NCBI GenBank assembly: GCA_017960415.1
Contig: JAGCZE010000156.1
Location: forward strand, 1 to 9,936
Direction: 5' to 3'
DNA from: Lachnospiraceae bacterium
GTDB taxonomy: Bacteria; Bacillota_A; Clostridia; Lachnospirales; Lachnospiraceae
Length of the DNA: 9,936 nt
The position numbers and the translations under genes were made by a program. Numbering within the stretch: the first letter of the stretch is position 1; the number at the start of each line of letters is the position of its first letter. Positions 1-6,586 of this stretch are shown one piece after another. The notes beneath the pieces were generated by a model. That model was not told the origin of the DNA, searched no databases, and saw only the letters and a program-made list of their open reading frames with translations.

Positions 1-509
1 ATGACAGCTTTTATGATGTTCAGATCGATCCGCTGGGATATGACGGATGTAACATTAAGCTGGTCAGGACAAAGGCTGAAACCGAGATCGTGCATACACC
101 CGAAGAATATGATTTTCCGGATAAGTTATATGCCGACCATTGGGAAAATGCCGAGGCATATGGTGTGGTGAGCGACACGGGCGAGATGATGGCTTGTATC
201 GAAGTATGTCCCGAAGAATGGTCGAACAGGCTGATGGTTACGGAACTGTGGGTACATGACAGCCTACAGGGAAAAGGCATCGGAAAGCGCCTGATGGATA
301 AGGCCAAGGAAATAGCCGCTACACAGAAAAGACGTGCGCTCATCCTGGAAACGCAAAGCTGCAATACCAAGGCAATCGGATTTTATCTGCATCAGGGATT
401 CGAATTGATCGGCTTCGACAAGTGCTGTTATACGAACAGGGATATCGAAAGGCGCGAGGTAAGGATCAATCTCGGGTATTTTTTTGATATGAAAGGGCGT
501 TGGGAGTAA
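1..509 (+). CDS. GNAT family N-acetyltransferase, 5' end outside window
   Basis: The open frame runs into the window from the left (first full codon at position 3) and ends with TAA at 507-509, giving 168 visible residues. The acetyl-CoA binding motif A, QGKGIG, is encoded at 267-284, just after the strand reading MVTELWV. The later segments ALILETQSCN and AIGFYLHQGFELIGFD are the usual GNAT beta-5/alpha-4 region, and the protein finishes EVRINLGYFF. GNAT enzymes transfer an acetyl group from acetyl-CoA to an amine. The ETQSCN and GFD-CCY pattern recalls streptothricin-acetyltransferase-like proteins of Bacillota, but the real substrate cannot be read from sequence. The GTG at 90 is not taken as the start because the frame upstream already encodes plausible protein (e.g. 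DPLGYDG). The next gene begins 20 bases downstream, so co-transcription is likely. Confidence 0.9.
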   Translation, partial: DSFYDVQIDPLGYDGCNIKLVRTKAETEIVHTPEEYDFPDKLYADHWENAEAYGVVSDTGEMMACIEVCPEEWSNRLMVTELWVHDSLQGKGIGKRLMDKAKEIAATQKRRALILETQSCNTKAIGFYLHQGFELIGFDKCCYTNRDIERREVRINLGYFFDMKGRWE

Positions 510-529
510 GGCGTGATGAAGGATTGAAT

Positions 530-1306
530 ATGGATGAAAGATATATAAGAACCCGCATGATCATGGGAGATATTGCGCTTGACAGACTGTGGAATTCTCG
601 CGTGGCTGTATTCGGAGTAGGCGGGGTCGGAGGATATGTCGTTGAAGCGCTGGCTAGATGTGGAGTCGGGCATATTGACATTATTGACGATGACAAGGTA
701 TGTTTGTCAAATCTGAACCGTCAGATCATCGCGACCGAGCAGACTCTGGGCATGCATAAGACGGATGCGGCAGAGGAGCGGATCAGATCGATCAATCCGA
801 AGATTTCCGTGACAAAGCACAGATGTTTTTACCTGCCGGATGGGAGAAGTATCAAGGATAGAGATACGATTGCAGAAGATATAGATTTCAGCGTCTTTGA
901 TTATATTATCGATGCGGTAGATACAGTGACTGCGAAAATCGGGATCATTGTCGAAGCGAAGAAACTCGGAATTCCCGTGATCTCGGTTATGGGATGCGGC
1001 AACAGGCTTGATCCGACGCAATTAAAGGTTGCTGATATTTATGAAACCAAGAATGATGCGCTATCGAAGATCATGCGCAAGGAACTCAGGAAACGCGGAA
1101 TAAACAGCCTGAAGGCGGTGTTCTCAACTGAGGAAGCTATAAAACCGGAGAATATGACGCAGAACATTGATGCCGAAGAGAACAAGGCTCAACACACCAG
1201 GCGCTCTACCCCGGGGTCGGCGGTATTTGTGCCGGCGGCAGCAGGCTTGATAGCGGCTAGTGTGGTATGCAGGGAATTGGCGGAATCACAGAGCAGGAAG
1301 GATTAA
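530..1306 (+). CDS. tcdA: tRNA threonylcarbamoyladenosine dehydratase (ThiF/E1-like)
   Basis: This 258-residue protein has the ThiF/E1-like Rossmann fold. The glycine-rich nucleotide loop GVGGVGG lies at about residues 29-35, the acidic stretch DDDKV at 53-57 and the NRQ signature at 63-65. DAVD is at 128-131 and GCGNRLDPTQ at 155-164. A C-terminal PGSAVFVPAAAGLIAA segment is typical of the TcdA (CsdL/YgdL) branch. In that branch the enzyme uses ATP to cyclise t6A to ct6A at position 37 of ANN-decoding tRNAs. The ATG at 530 is chosen because AAGGA (519-523) sits six bases before it and the protein then starts like the family (MDERYIRTRMIMG). A TTG at 500 in frame would overlap the upstream gene and has no good ribosome site. 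The family is clear; the precise substrate is inferred from orthology. The downstream Fic-like gene follows after six bases. Confidence 0.92.
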   Translation: MDERYIRTRMIMGDIALDRLWNSRVAVFGVGGVGGYVVEALARCGVGHIDIIDDDKVCLSNLNRQIIATEQTLGMHKTDAAEERIRSINPKISVTKHRCFYLPDGRSIKDRDTIAEDIDFSVFDYIIDAVDTVTAKIGIIVEAKKLGIPVISVMGCGNRLDPTQLKVADIYETKNDALSKIMRKELRKRGINSLKAVFSTEEAIKPENMTQNIDAEENKAQHTRRSTPGSAVFVPAAAGLIAASVVCRELAESQSRKD

Positions 1307-1312
1307 AATACT

Positions 1313-2005
1313 ATGAAGGATATGGAAATGGACTATAATAATCTTGATCTGAAAGAATGCGCTCGGTCGGGGGAGTATTCCAGAAATAGCGATGCAATTA
1401 CTTTGGGAAAGAGACTTATCGTTGATTCTGTCTGGAAAGCTGCCGGGATAGAGGGACTCGGAACTACATTTCCTAATACTCAGAGTCTGATCATGAATCT
1501 GCCTGTACAAACTACGAGAGATGAAATGCTTTTTATCACTAATATGAAGCGTGGATGGGAAGTTGTTATAGGCTGTATAGATTTCCCCAATGATCTTGAT
1601 TTCATGAAACAGTTGCATCGGATCATTACCGAAAATCTGGTTTATAAACCGGGTGAGATCAGAAAAACGGATGTGATCATTTCAGGAACTGACTGGAGGC
1701 CCGAGATCCCATGTGAGGAAACGATAATTTCAGAAATAGACAGGATCAACAAGATTGGGGATAAAACAGATTCGGCTTTTGAAATGTTTGCCTTTCTGAC
1801 AAGAGCACAGATTTTTACGGACGGTAACAAGAGAATGGCTGAATTGATGTCAAACAAGATACTCATGCAGTATGACCGGGGAATTCTTTCGGTTAAGTAT
1901 AATGATATCAATCGCTTTTTGAGTAAATTGATCAGCTTTTATGAAACCGGGGATAAGGCAGAATTCAAGGAGTACCTGAAAAGAGAGTGCTTCCTGTCAG
2001 TATGA
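1313..2005 (+). CDS. Fic/Doc-fold protein with Gln in place of the catalytic His
   Basis: This 230-residue protein belongs to the Fic superfamily, whose members usually transfer AMP or a related group to a protein hydroxyl. The core motif reads QIFTDGNKR at residues 166-174, matching HxFx(D/N)(G/A)NKR except that the first residue is Gln (CAG at 1808-1810) rather than the catalytic His. Upstream, the segment KPGEIRKTDVIISGTDWRPE (112-131) corresponds to the usual Fic flap and GxxR region. The C-terminus FYETGDKAEFKEYLKRECF is also family-like. The (S/T)xxxE(G/N) inhibitory motif is not evident; the equivalent segment seems to be SLIMN (58-62). From memory, some Bacillota Fic-like proteins share RxQxFxDGNKR, so the Gln may define a subfamily. 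Activity is therefore uncertain. The start may be ATG 1313 (AGGAAGGA, 10-base spacing) or ATG 1328 (AAGGA, 7-base spacing). It follows tcdA by six bases. Confidence 0.85.
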   Translation: MKDMEMDYNNLDLKECARSGEYSRNSDAITLGKRLIVDSVWKAAGIEGLGTTFPNTQSLIMNLPVQTTRDEMLFITNMKRGWEVVIGCIDFPNDLDFMKQLHRIITENLVYKPGEIRKTDVIISGTDWRPEIPCEETIISEIDRINKIGDKTDSAFEMFAFLTRAQIFTDGNKRMAELMSNKILMQYDRGILSVKYNDINRFLSKLISFYETGDKAEFKEYLKRECFLSV

Positions 2006-2058
2006 TTACACGACAAAGAATCAACCGGACGCAGGAGCAGTTTGCGGCTCTCGTTTGA
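2002..2058 (+). pseudogene. 18-codon fragment resembling the start of an XRE helix-turn-helix protein
   Basis: An ATG overlaps the fic stop codon in the arrangement ATGA. The frame reads MITRQRINRTQEQFAALV and then stops with TGA at 2056-2058. The RxxxxxTQEQFAAL pattern resembles helix 1 and the start of helix 2 of XRE-family DNA-binding domains (usually LTQEELA). No further helix-turn-helix sequence follows in any frame before the methyltransferase gene. One reading is that a translationally coupled regulator or antitoxin gene once followed fic and was lost. It could equally be a chance short frame or a leader peptide. The call rests on a short resemblance only. Confidence 0.22.
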
Positions 2059-2090
2059 CAATTTATTTCATTCGGTACATGAGGTTTGAT

Positions 2091-2906
2091 ATGGAGATAA
2101 AAAAATACAAGAAGGACAGCGATTACTCATATACACTCGGTGCGTTTCCGACACTTGAGCTGGTTGATGCGATGCCGGAGAAGGTGATAGAGATTCTGGT
2201 ACATTCGAGCTTCCCTGAAAAGGAAATGATCGGGGAGAAATGCAGGAAAGTCTGTGAAGAACGTTACAAATCCAATAACACAGGGAGCGGAAGTGCGAGA
2301 ATTACAATTCCTATCAGGCAGGACAACAAGCTCATCGAGAAGCTGTCGGATAAAGAGAATGTATACGTGGTGGGTGTGTTTGAGAAATTCAGCTGCAGTC
2401 TGGACGAGGAAGCACGCCACATAGTCCTGGTCAATCCGTCCAATATGGGCAATCTTGGCACTATCATCCGCACCGCGTGCGGGTTTGGATATTATGATAT
2501 GGCTGTTATCGAGCCTGCAGCGGATATTTTCAATCCCAAGACTGTCAGGGCCAGTATGGGCTCGCTGTTCCGGATAAGGCATGAACTGTTTGAGAGTTTT
2601 ACAGAGTATTCTGAGAAATACTCTGCACCGGGAAGAGTTACAGGCGGGGAAACAGCTCTGAACAAAGACTGTGCAAGGATGTTCTACCCTTTCATGCTCG
2701 ACGGAAGCTGTTCGCTGCAGGATGCACCGAAGCCTTTAAGCGAAAGCTTCAGCCTGATCTTTGGCAATGAAGCAACGGGTCTGCCCAAGGAATTCTCAGG
2801 TTGCGGATGCCCGGTACGGATTGAGCAGACCGAATATGTCGATTCGCTGAATCTGACGATCGCGGCAGGGATCGGAATGTATGAGTTTGGGAAACCGGGT
2901 ATTTGA
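2091..2906 (+). CDS. TrmH/SpoU-family RNA 2'-O-methyltransferase
   Basis: This 271-residue protein carries all three SpoU (SPOUT) motifs. Motif 1 is NPSNMGNLGTIIRTA (115-129) with the conserved Asn and Arg, motif 2 is FGNEATGLP (224-232) and motif 3 is DSLNLTIAAGIGMYEF (251-266). These form the trefoil-knot S-adenosylmethionine site and dimer interface. Residues 1-107 form an N-terminal domain with the TLGAFPTLELV stretch seen in a clostridial TrmH-like group. The family methylates ribose 2'-OH groups in tRNA or rRNA; the exact nucleotide is not predictable here. The start ATG at 2091 has GAGG (2081-2084) six bases upstream. The in-frame ATG at 2079 lacks a ribosome site, and the frame upstream (from TTG 2055) does not look like protein of this family. 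An 85-base gap separates it from fic, with no terminator seen. Confidence 0.92.
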   Translation: MEIKKYKKDSDYSYTLGAFPTLELVDAMPEKVIEILVHSSFPEKEMIGEKCRKVCEERYKSNNTGSGSARITIPIRQDNKLIEKLSDKENVYVVGVFEKFSCSLDEEARHIVLVNPSNMGNLGTIIRTACGFGYYDMAVIEPAADIFNPKTVRASMGSLFRIRHELFESFTEYSEKYSAPGRVTGGETALNKDCARMFYPFMLDGSCSLQDAPKPLSESFSLIFGNEATGLPKEFSGCGCPVRIEQTEYVDSLNLTIAAGIGMYEFGKPGI

Positions 2907-2951
2907 AAAAACATGAAAACAAACTCGTTGCAGATACTTATCCAATGTTTA

Positions 2952-2970
2952 CACAAATAACATGTTTGTG
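2952..2970 (+). repeat. Short inverted repeat (possible weak terminator after the methyltransferase gene)
   Basis: CACAAA (2952-2957) and TTTGTG (2965-2970) are perfect complements around a 7-base loop. The stem is AT-rich with only two G-C pairs. The following bases include TTAATTTTT at 2982-2990, 11 bases after the stem, which is too far for a classical intrinsic terminator. It could be a weak terminator or chance. Confidence 0.3.
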
Positions 2971-3077
2971 CAGAATTAAGGTTAATTTTTCACCGCTTCA
3001 TACCGATATAAGAAGTATAACTGTAACTGTGCGTATTATGTGGTTTTTTACGTAAAGAATGTTACTTTTTACAAACA

Positions 3078-3102
3078 ATGTCATATCTTTACTAAATGAC
3101 AT
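3078..3102 (+). repeat. 7-bp perfect inverted repeat, possible operator or leader stem
   Basis: ATGTCAT at 3078-3084 is the exact reverse complement of ATGACAT at 3096-3102, with an 11-base AT-rich spacer. The centre-to-centre distance of the arms is 18 bases. It lies about 80-100 bases before the start codon of the secreted protein gene. A dimeric regulator site or an RNA stem are both possible, and no partner protein can be named. Confidence 0.35.
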
Positions 3103-3108
3103 CGATTT

Positions 3109-3160
3109 ACAACCGGAAAATACAGGGACGCAAAGGATGGTGTTCCCGGGGCAAATGATC
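3109..3160 (+). promoter_or_regulatory. Stretch resembling part of a c-di-GMP-I (GEMM) riboswitch
   Basis: GGGACGCAAAG at 3125-3135 equals the highly conserved strand that follows the first hairpin of c-di-GMP-I riboswitches. It is preceded by ACCGGAAAA (3112-3120), which could give a short CC/GG stem with a GAAA-containing loop. A GATGGTGTT segment follows at 3136-3144. The usual 5' GCAAAC strand and the long second hairpin are not recognisable, so this is either a degenerate form, a variant or a coincidence. GEMM RNAs often control surface-protein genes in Clostridia, which makes the position suggestive. Confidence 0.2.
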
Positions 3161-3180
3161 ATACGAAGGAGCGATGCGAT

Positions 3181-5868
3181 ATGAAAAGAAGACTGATCTG
3201 TTTATTATCATTTCTGGCAGCTGCTATGCTGTTCTTGTCACTAGGAACCGCGGTTTCCGGCTATGCTGATGAGACCGGGGGTGAAAGCCAGGAAAAACCA
3301 GCGGAGATTAAAATAAAAGAGATTTGGTATGATGATGCGCTGGATCATGTTTTTGTAGCTGTCGACACGGGTGTTGACCATATAGTTGAAGACGATTTTG
3401 AAGTTTGGGTTGCACAGTTAAAAAGTGAGTCGGGCACACTGACAGCAAAAAATTTTAAATCTTTCAAAAGGTCTACTTCTTGTTATGCCTACCATAATTA
3501 CAGCGGCAATTACGTGGTGGAAATTGGATTCCCTCTGTATGATAAAACAGATGGTTTTAAGATAGCCGAGAATAAGGATGCTTATCTTTATATCACGCTT
3601 GAAAAACCTGCTTCAGGAAAGAAAGAGTATTCTGCGAATCTGGTCATAAAGGGTAACGATACGAAGATATCGAAGATTGAGCTTGATTATGTTGAGGCAT
3701 CAAAAGCAGGTAGCGAGGAATTTGCTATAAGCTCATTTAGTGTGAAATCAGGCAGCGATAAAAAGGATTATTCAAAGAGTGATCTGAAAACTTTTACGGA
3801 TGAGATGGCAATGCTGTATTTCTGCTTTGCCGAAGCTTCAGAGAAGAATCCTTGTGTTGATAATGCTGTTTATTTAAGTTACGAATATGTCTTTTATCCA
3901 AATGAAAATCCAATAAGCAGTACGGCAATCGAAGCTGTTAAGATCAGAAACAGTAAGGGAAACCTGCATTTTGCCGGAACATTCACTCTGAAATCAGGAG
4001 TTAACCTGAACTCAAAAGAGGCTTTGACCAATGGAGATAACTGGATATTTGAGTATGATAAGAATGAAACGGAAAGGCTTTACAGAGTCAAGGTAATTTA
4101 TGATTATGAGGAATCTGAAGATGTAGACATTACTCAGCATGGGTTTGCAAACAAGGAAGCGATAATTGAACGTGCAAAATCGTACATTTCTATTGTTACA
4201 GGTGATGATTATTGGGCTTATTGGTATGATAACGGAAGGTATTATTATGGAAATAATAGTTTTATAATGAATGACGATGTCATTGGGTCAGTTTATAGTG
4301 ATATTGTTGAACTTGATACTAAAAATTTTGAATACCATTTTCTGTATGATGGATATAGGCCTTCTATCAGCCGCGGTTTTGTAGGTGATATTGTTGTTAA
4401 TAGTGAGTTCTTTTCTTTACCGGAAGAAATTCGAAACAGGATCGTTGTCCGTTTTGAAGCACTCCCTGATGCGGAAACGGCCAAGGATTTTGGGTTGGAA
4501 TTGTTTGTGCACGATATCTCAAAAGCTAAAGAAGGAATGCGTTTTGTGATCAATTCAAAACCTGACTACAAGCTCAACGCTGCGCTTCTTTCGGAATATG
4601 TTGCATGTGCATATGAAGACGAAAAATGCAATCTGTGGCTTAAATACAGTGGAGGCTATATAAACGATAAAACCTGGACCCGCTGTAGCAAGGCGGCCAA
4701 GGTCTCTGTTAAGAAACCCGCCAAGCCGCAGAAGGTCAAGATCGATGTTTCGAAGGATATTGTTCAGATAAAGAACGGCTTCGATTTCTGTCTCAATTGG
4801 GATGAAGAAATGACATATACGATCCGGCCCTTCAACAAGGATGGCACTGCAACGGATTCGCTGATTTATACGAGTAATTATAAGACAGTAAAGAAGGCTG
4901 CTGAGGCCAGGGAGCTGTTCACAAGCGAGAAAGTGAGCGGTATTCCCGTAGAGAAGCTGTTTGAGCTGGCCGGTGGGGAAGTGGATCTGATGGTCAGGAA
5001 GTCAGCCGGTGTCGGAAAACCTGCTTCGGTATACGGCGAACAGAGCTATTTCCTGGAACTGCGGGCTCTGCCTCCTGTATTTACGAACGCAAAAGAGAAT
5101 TATGTCGTTGCGATCGATGAGAAGAATACTTTTGTTCTGAACGGTATCAAGTCGGGGCTGGAGACGCCGGTTTCGAATCAGTTTGAGTATGTGATCATGG
5201 ATAAGGCTGATTTTGAAGCAGAGCTGGCAAATCCGGGAACTATCAGATGCGATCTGATCAAGTGGGCGAAATGCGCCAACGGGACCAAGCTCACACTTGA
5301 TAAGACTTCTTCAAAATATGCCGGTGTCGGTGAAGAAAAGGCGTCCAAGCATACATTTACGAAAGATTCTTATATCCTGATCAGGGAGAAGGGTAACAAG
5401 GTTAAGGACGGAAGCGATTTCGCTTACACACTGGCTACCGATTACGTGGTACTGAAGGTGGGAGAAGCTGTGGTATCCGACGGCTCGGCAGAGAGCGGAG
5501 AATCGACCGGAGGCGAGAAGAGCCCTGTGCTTGTTATAAACAGCTGTAAGGTTAGCTTCAGTTCAAACAGCGGGGAACTTAATCTTGCTGAAGATGAGAA
5601 GAAACGGATTGAATGGATAGACAATTATGTATTCAGTGTTCCTGTGGGCGGTAAGCTCAAAGCTTATCAGTTCCCGTTCGCGGCCGGAGATACAGTTGCG
5701 GGTCACAAGCTTCTTGGCTGGGCGGATGACAAGGAAGCTACGGTTCCGAATGTTGATGCAAGCAAGAAGTACACAAGTACCGAACCCGTAACACTTTATG
5801 CGATTTGGGACACAAGCGGTGAAAGCCAACAAAGTCAACAAGGAGAACAAAGCGAGCCCGGGGAGTGA
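3181..5868 (+). CDS. Large secreted surface protein with C-terminal Listeria-Bacteroides (InlB B-type) repeat
   Basis: The 895-residue product starts with a classic signal peptide: KRR, then a hydrophobic core at residues 5-21, and a likely cleavage after SGYA (A29|D30). It is therefore probably exported by Sec. Residues 30-500 are beta-rich and unfamiliar to me, with an aromatic cluster at 344-356 (YW-YWY-YYY). Residues about 505-640 and 620-765 look like two related modules; both contain a Pro-rich lead-in, an ID--K- strand, NG and then a Y(T/V)I strand. A Ser/Gly/Glu linker occupies 766-781. Residues 791-877 match the Listeria-Bacteroides repeat fold, with GHKLLGWADD and TLYAIWD near its end. 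The tail (878-895) is Gln/Ser/Glu-rich. No LPXTG motif, transmembrane anchor or wall-binding repeat is seen, so it may be released or held non-covalently. The ATG has AAGGAG nine bases upstream. The 5' half is clearly more AT-rich than the 3' half. Confidence 0.88.
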   Translation: MKRRLICLLSFLAAAMLFLSLGTAVSGYADETGGESQEKPAEIKIKEIWYDDALDHVFVAVDTGVDHIVEDDFEVWVAQLKSESGTLTAKNFKSFKRSTSCYAYHNYSGNYVVEIGFPLYDKTDGFKIAENKDAYLYITLEKPASGKKEYSANLVIKGNDTKISKIELDYVEASKAGSEEFAISSFSVKSGSDKKDYSKSDLKTFTDEMAMLYFCFAEASEKNPCVDNAVYLSYEYVFYPNENPISSTAIEAVKIRNSKGNLHFAGTFTLKSGVNLNSKEALTNGDNWIFEYDKNETERLYRVKVIYDYEESEDVDITQHGFANKEAIIERAKSYISIVTGDDYWAYWYDNGRYYYGNNSFIMNDDVIGSVYSDIVELDTKNFEYHFLYDGYRPSISRGFVGDIVVNSEFFSLPEEIRNRIVVRFEALPDAETAKDFGLELFVHDISKAKEGMRFVINSKPDYKLNAALLSEYVACAYEDEKCNLWLKYSGGYINDKTWTRCSKAAKVSVKKPAKPQKVKIDVSKDIVQIKNGFDFCLNWDEEMTYTIRPFNKDGTATDSLIYTSNYKTVKKAAEARELFTSEKVSGIPVEKLFELAGGEVDLMVRKSAGVGKPASVYGEQSYFLELRALPPVFTNAKENYVVAIDEKNTFVLNGIKSGLETPVSNQFEYVIMDKADFEAELANPGTIRCDLIKWAKCANGTKLTLDKTSSKYAGVGEEKASKHTFTKDSYILIREKGNKVKDGSDFAYTLATDYVVLKVGEAVVSDGSAESGESTGGEKSPVLVINSCKVSFSSNSGELNLAEDEKKRIEWIDNYVFSVPVGGKLKAYQFPFAAGDTVAGHKLLGWADDKEATVPNVDASKKYTSTEPVTLYAIWDTSGESQQSQQGEQSEPGE

Positions 5869-5905
5869 TCCGAAGGCAGACACCGAACAAATTGATATAT
5901 ATTTC

Positions 5906-5934
5906 TTGACTTCTATTAAGATAATATCTACACT
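5906..5934 (+). promoter_or_regulatory. Putative housekeeping promoter of nrdR
   Basis: TTGACT (5906-5911) and TACACT (5929-5934) are separated by 17 bases, matching the sA-type consensus at 5/6 and 4/6 positions. Initiation would fall near 5941, about 50 bases before the nrdR start. The -10 box touches the left arm of a long inverted repeat, so a protein bound there could block RNA polymerase. Confidence 0.5.
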
Positions 5935-5968
5935 AATAGTGAAGGGATCATAAGTCTCTTCACTATTA
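5934..5968 (+). repeat. 11-bp perfect inverted repeat upstream of nrdR, possible operator
   Basis: TAATAGTGAAG (5934-5944) is an exact reverse complement of CTTCACTATTA (5958-5968). Weaker pairing continues inward through 5945-5957. There is no T-run after it, so it is not a convincing terminator. If transcription starts near 5941, most of the left arm is not transcribed, which favours a DNA operator over an RNA hairpin. CACTAATAGTG (5931-5941) and CACTATTATTGTC (5961-5973) resemble NrdR-box half-sites (ACACTA/TAGTGT type) and start 30 bases apart, but their internal spacing is shorter than the consensus box. Confidence 0.55.
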
Positions 5969-5989
5969 TTGTCTCACGGGGTGAATGAT

Positions 5990-6469
5990 ATGAAGTGTCC
6001 GTATTGTGGGGATGAGAACACCAGAGTAATAGATTCGAGATCGGCGGAGGACGGTGATTCGATCAGGCGCAGGCTCCAGTGCGACAAGTGCGGGAAGCGA
6101 TTTACGACCTATGAGAAGATCGAGACTATTCCGGTATTTGTGATCAAGAAGGACAATTCCCGCGAGCCTTACGACCGCGCGAAGATCGAGAAGGGCATCA
6201 TGCTCTCATGCAGGAAACGTCCGGTGAAGATCGAGAAGATCACGAAGATGATCGATGATATCGAGAATACTATCCTGAACCAGGATTCCAAGGAGGTTCC
6301 GTCTTCATTCATCGGGGAGCTGATCATGGAGAATCTGCGCAGTCTCGATCAGGTTGCGTATGTCCGTTTTGCGTCGGTTTACAGGGAATTCCAGGATGTT
6401 GATACATTCATGAAGGAATTGCAGAATATCCTGACCAGAGATAAGCATGACAAGGAAGGTCGGGTGTGA
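5990..6469 (+). CDS. nrdR: Transcriptional repressor NrdR
   Basis: The 159-residue length is normal for NrdR. The N-terminal zinc ribbon has CPYC at residues 3-6 and CDKC at 31-34, with the family signature RVIDSR and RRRLQC between them and FTTYE after them. An ATP-cone domain follows from about residue 49 (VFVIKKDNSRE) to about 139, including YVRFASVYREF at 124-134. NrdR senses (d)ATP through the cone and represses ribonucleotide reductase genes by binding paired NrdR boxes. The ATG at 5990 gives the expected MKCPYCG start and has a GGGGTG ribosome site (5978-5983) at six bases. It is a single gene with its own promoter candidate and no ribonucleotide reductase gene beside it in this window. 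Identity is secure. Confidence 0.97.
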   Translation: MKCPYCGDENTRVIDSRSAEDGDSIRRRLQCDKCGKRFTTYEKIETIPVFVIKKDNSREPYDRAKIEKGIMLSCRKRPVKIEKITKMIDDIENTILNQDSKEVPSSFIGELIMENLRSLDQVAYVRFASVYREFQDVDTFMKELQNILTRDKHDKEGRV

Positions 6470-6557
6470 TTCCGGGATAATACTTGTCAAGGCAGGGCTG
6501 ATTTGCCGGTAAAAAGACAATTCTTGGGCCTTTAATTACATATAAAAGAATAATTGA

Positions 6558-6586
6558 TTGACAAGCCCTTTTGCAGACTATATACT
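6558..6586 (+). promoter_or_regulatory. Near-consensus sA-type promoter of the yifB-dprA operon
   Basis: TTGACA (6558-6563, perfect) and TATACT (6581-6586, 5/6) are separated by exactly 17 bases. The predicted start is near 6593, about 58 bases before the TTG start of yifB. The -10 box lies in the loop of a long inverted repeat (6563-6602). This is the clearest promoter in the window. Confidence 0.8.

Larger units (their letters stand above)
2907..3180 (+). other. AT-rich intergenic leader before the large secreted protein gene
   Basis: These 274 bases hold no gene-like frame. They contain a hairpin-forming repeat (2952-2970), an inverted repeat (3078-3102), several TTTAC elements, a short GEMM-like stretch (3125-3135) and the ribosome binding site AAGGAG (3166-3171). 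I could not find a clear -35/-10 pair. TATTAT at 3034-3039 is the best -10-like hexamer but lacks a -35 at the right distance. No hairpin with a good T-run marks the end of the methyltransferase transcript. The length and structure suggest a regulated 5' leader, but this is inference. Confidence 0.6.

Noticed and set aside
1313..2058. Complete Fic toxin-antitoxin module
   Set aside because: No full antitoxin gene is adjacent, the catalytic His is absent, and the HTH-like fragment is only 18 codons.
6470..6557. Second terminator or riboswitch after nrdR (TTGTC/GACAA and GGCA/TGCC nested repeats at 6484-6520)
   Set aside because: The stems are only 4-5 bp with large loops and no T-run follows; likely chance.
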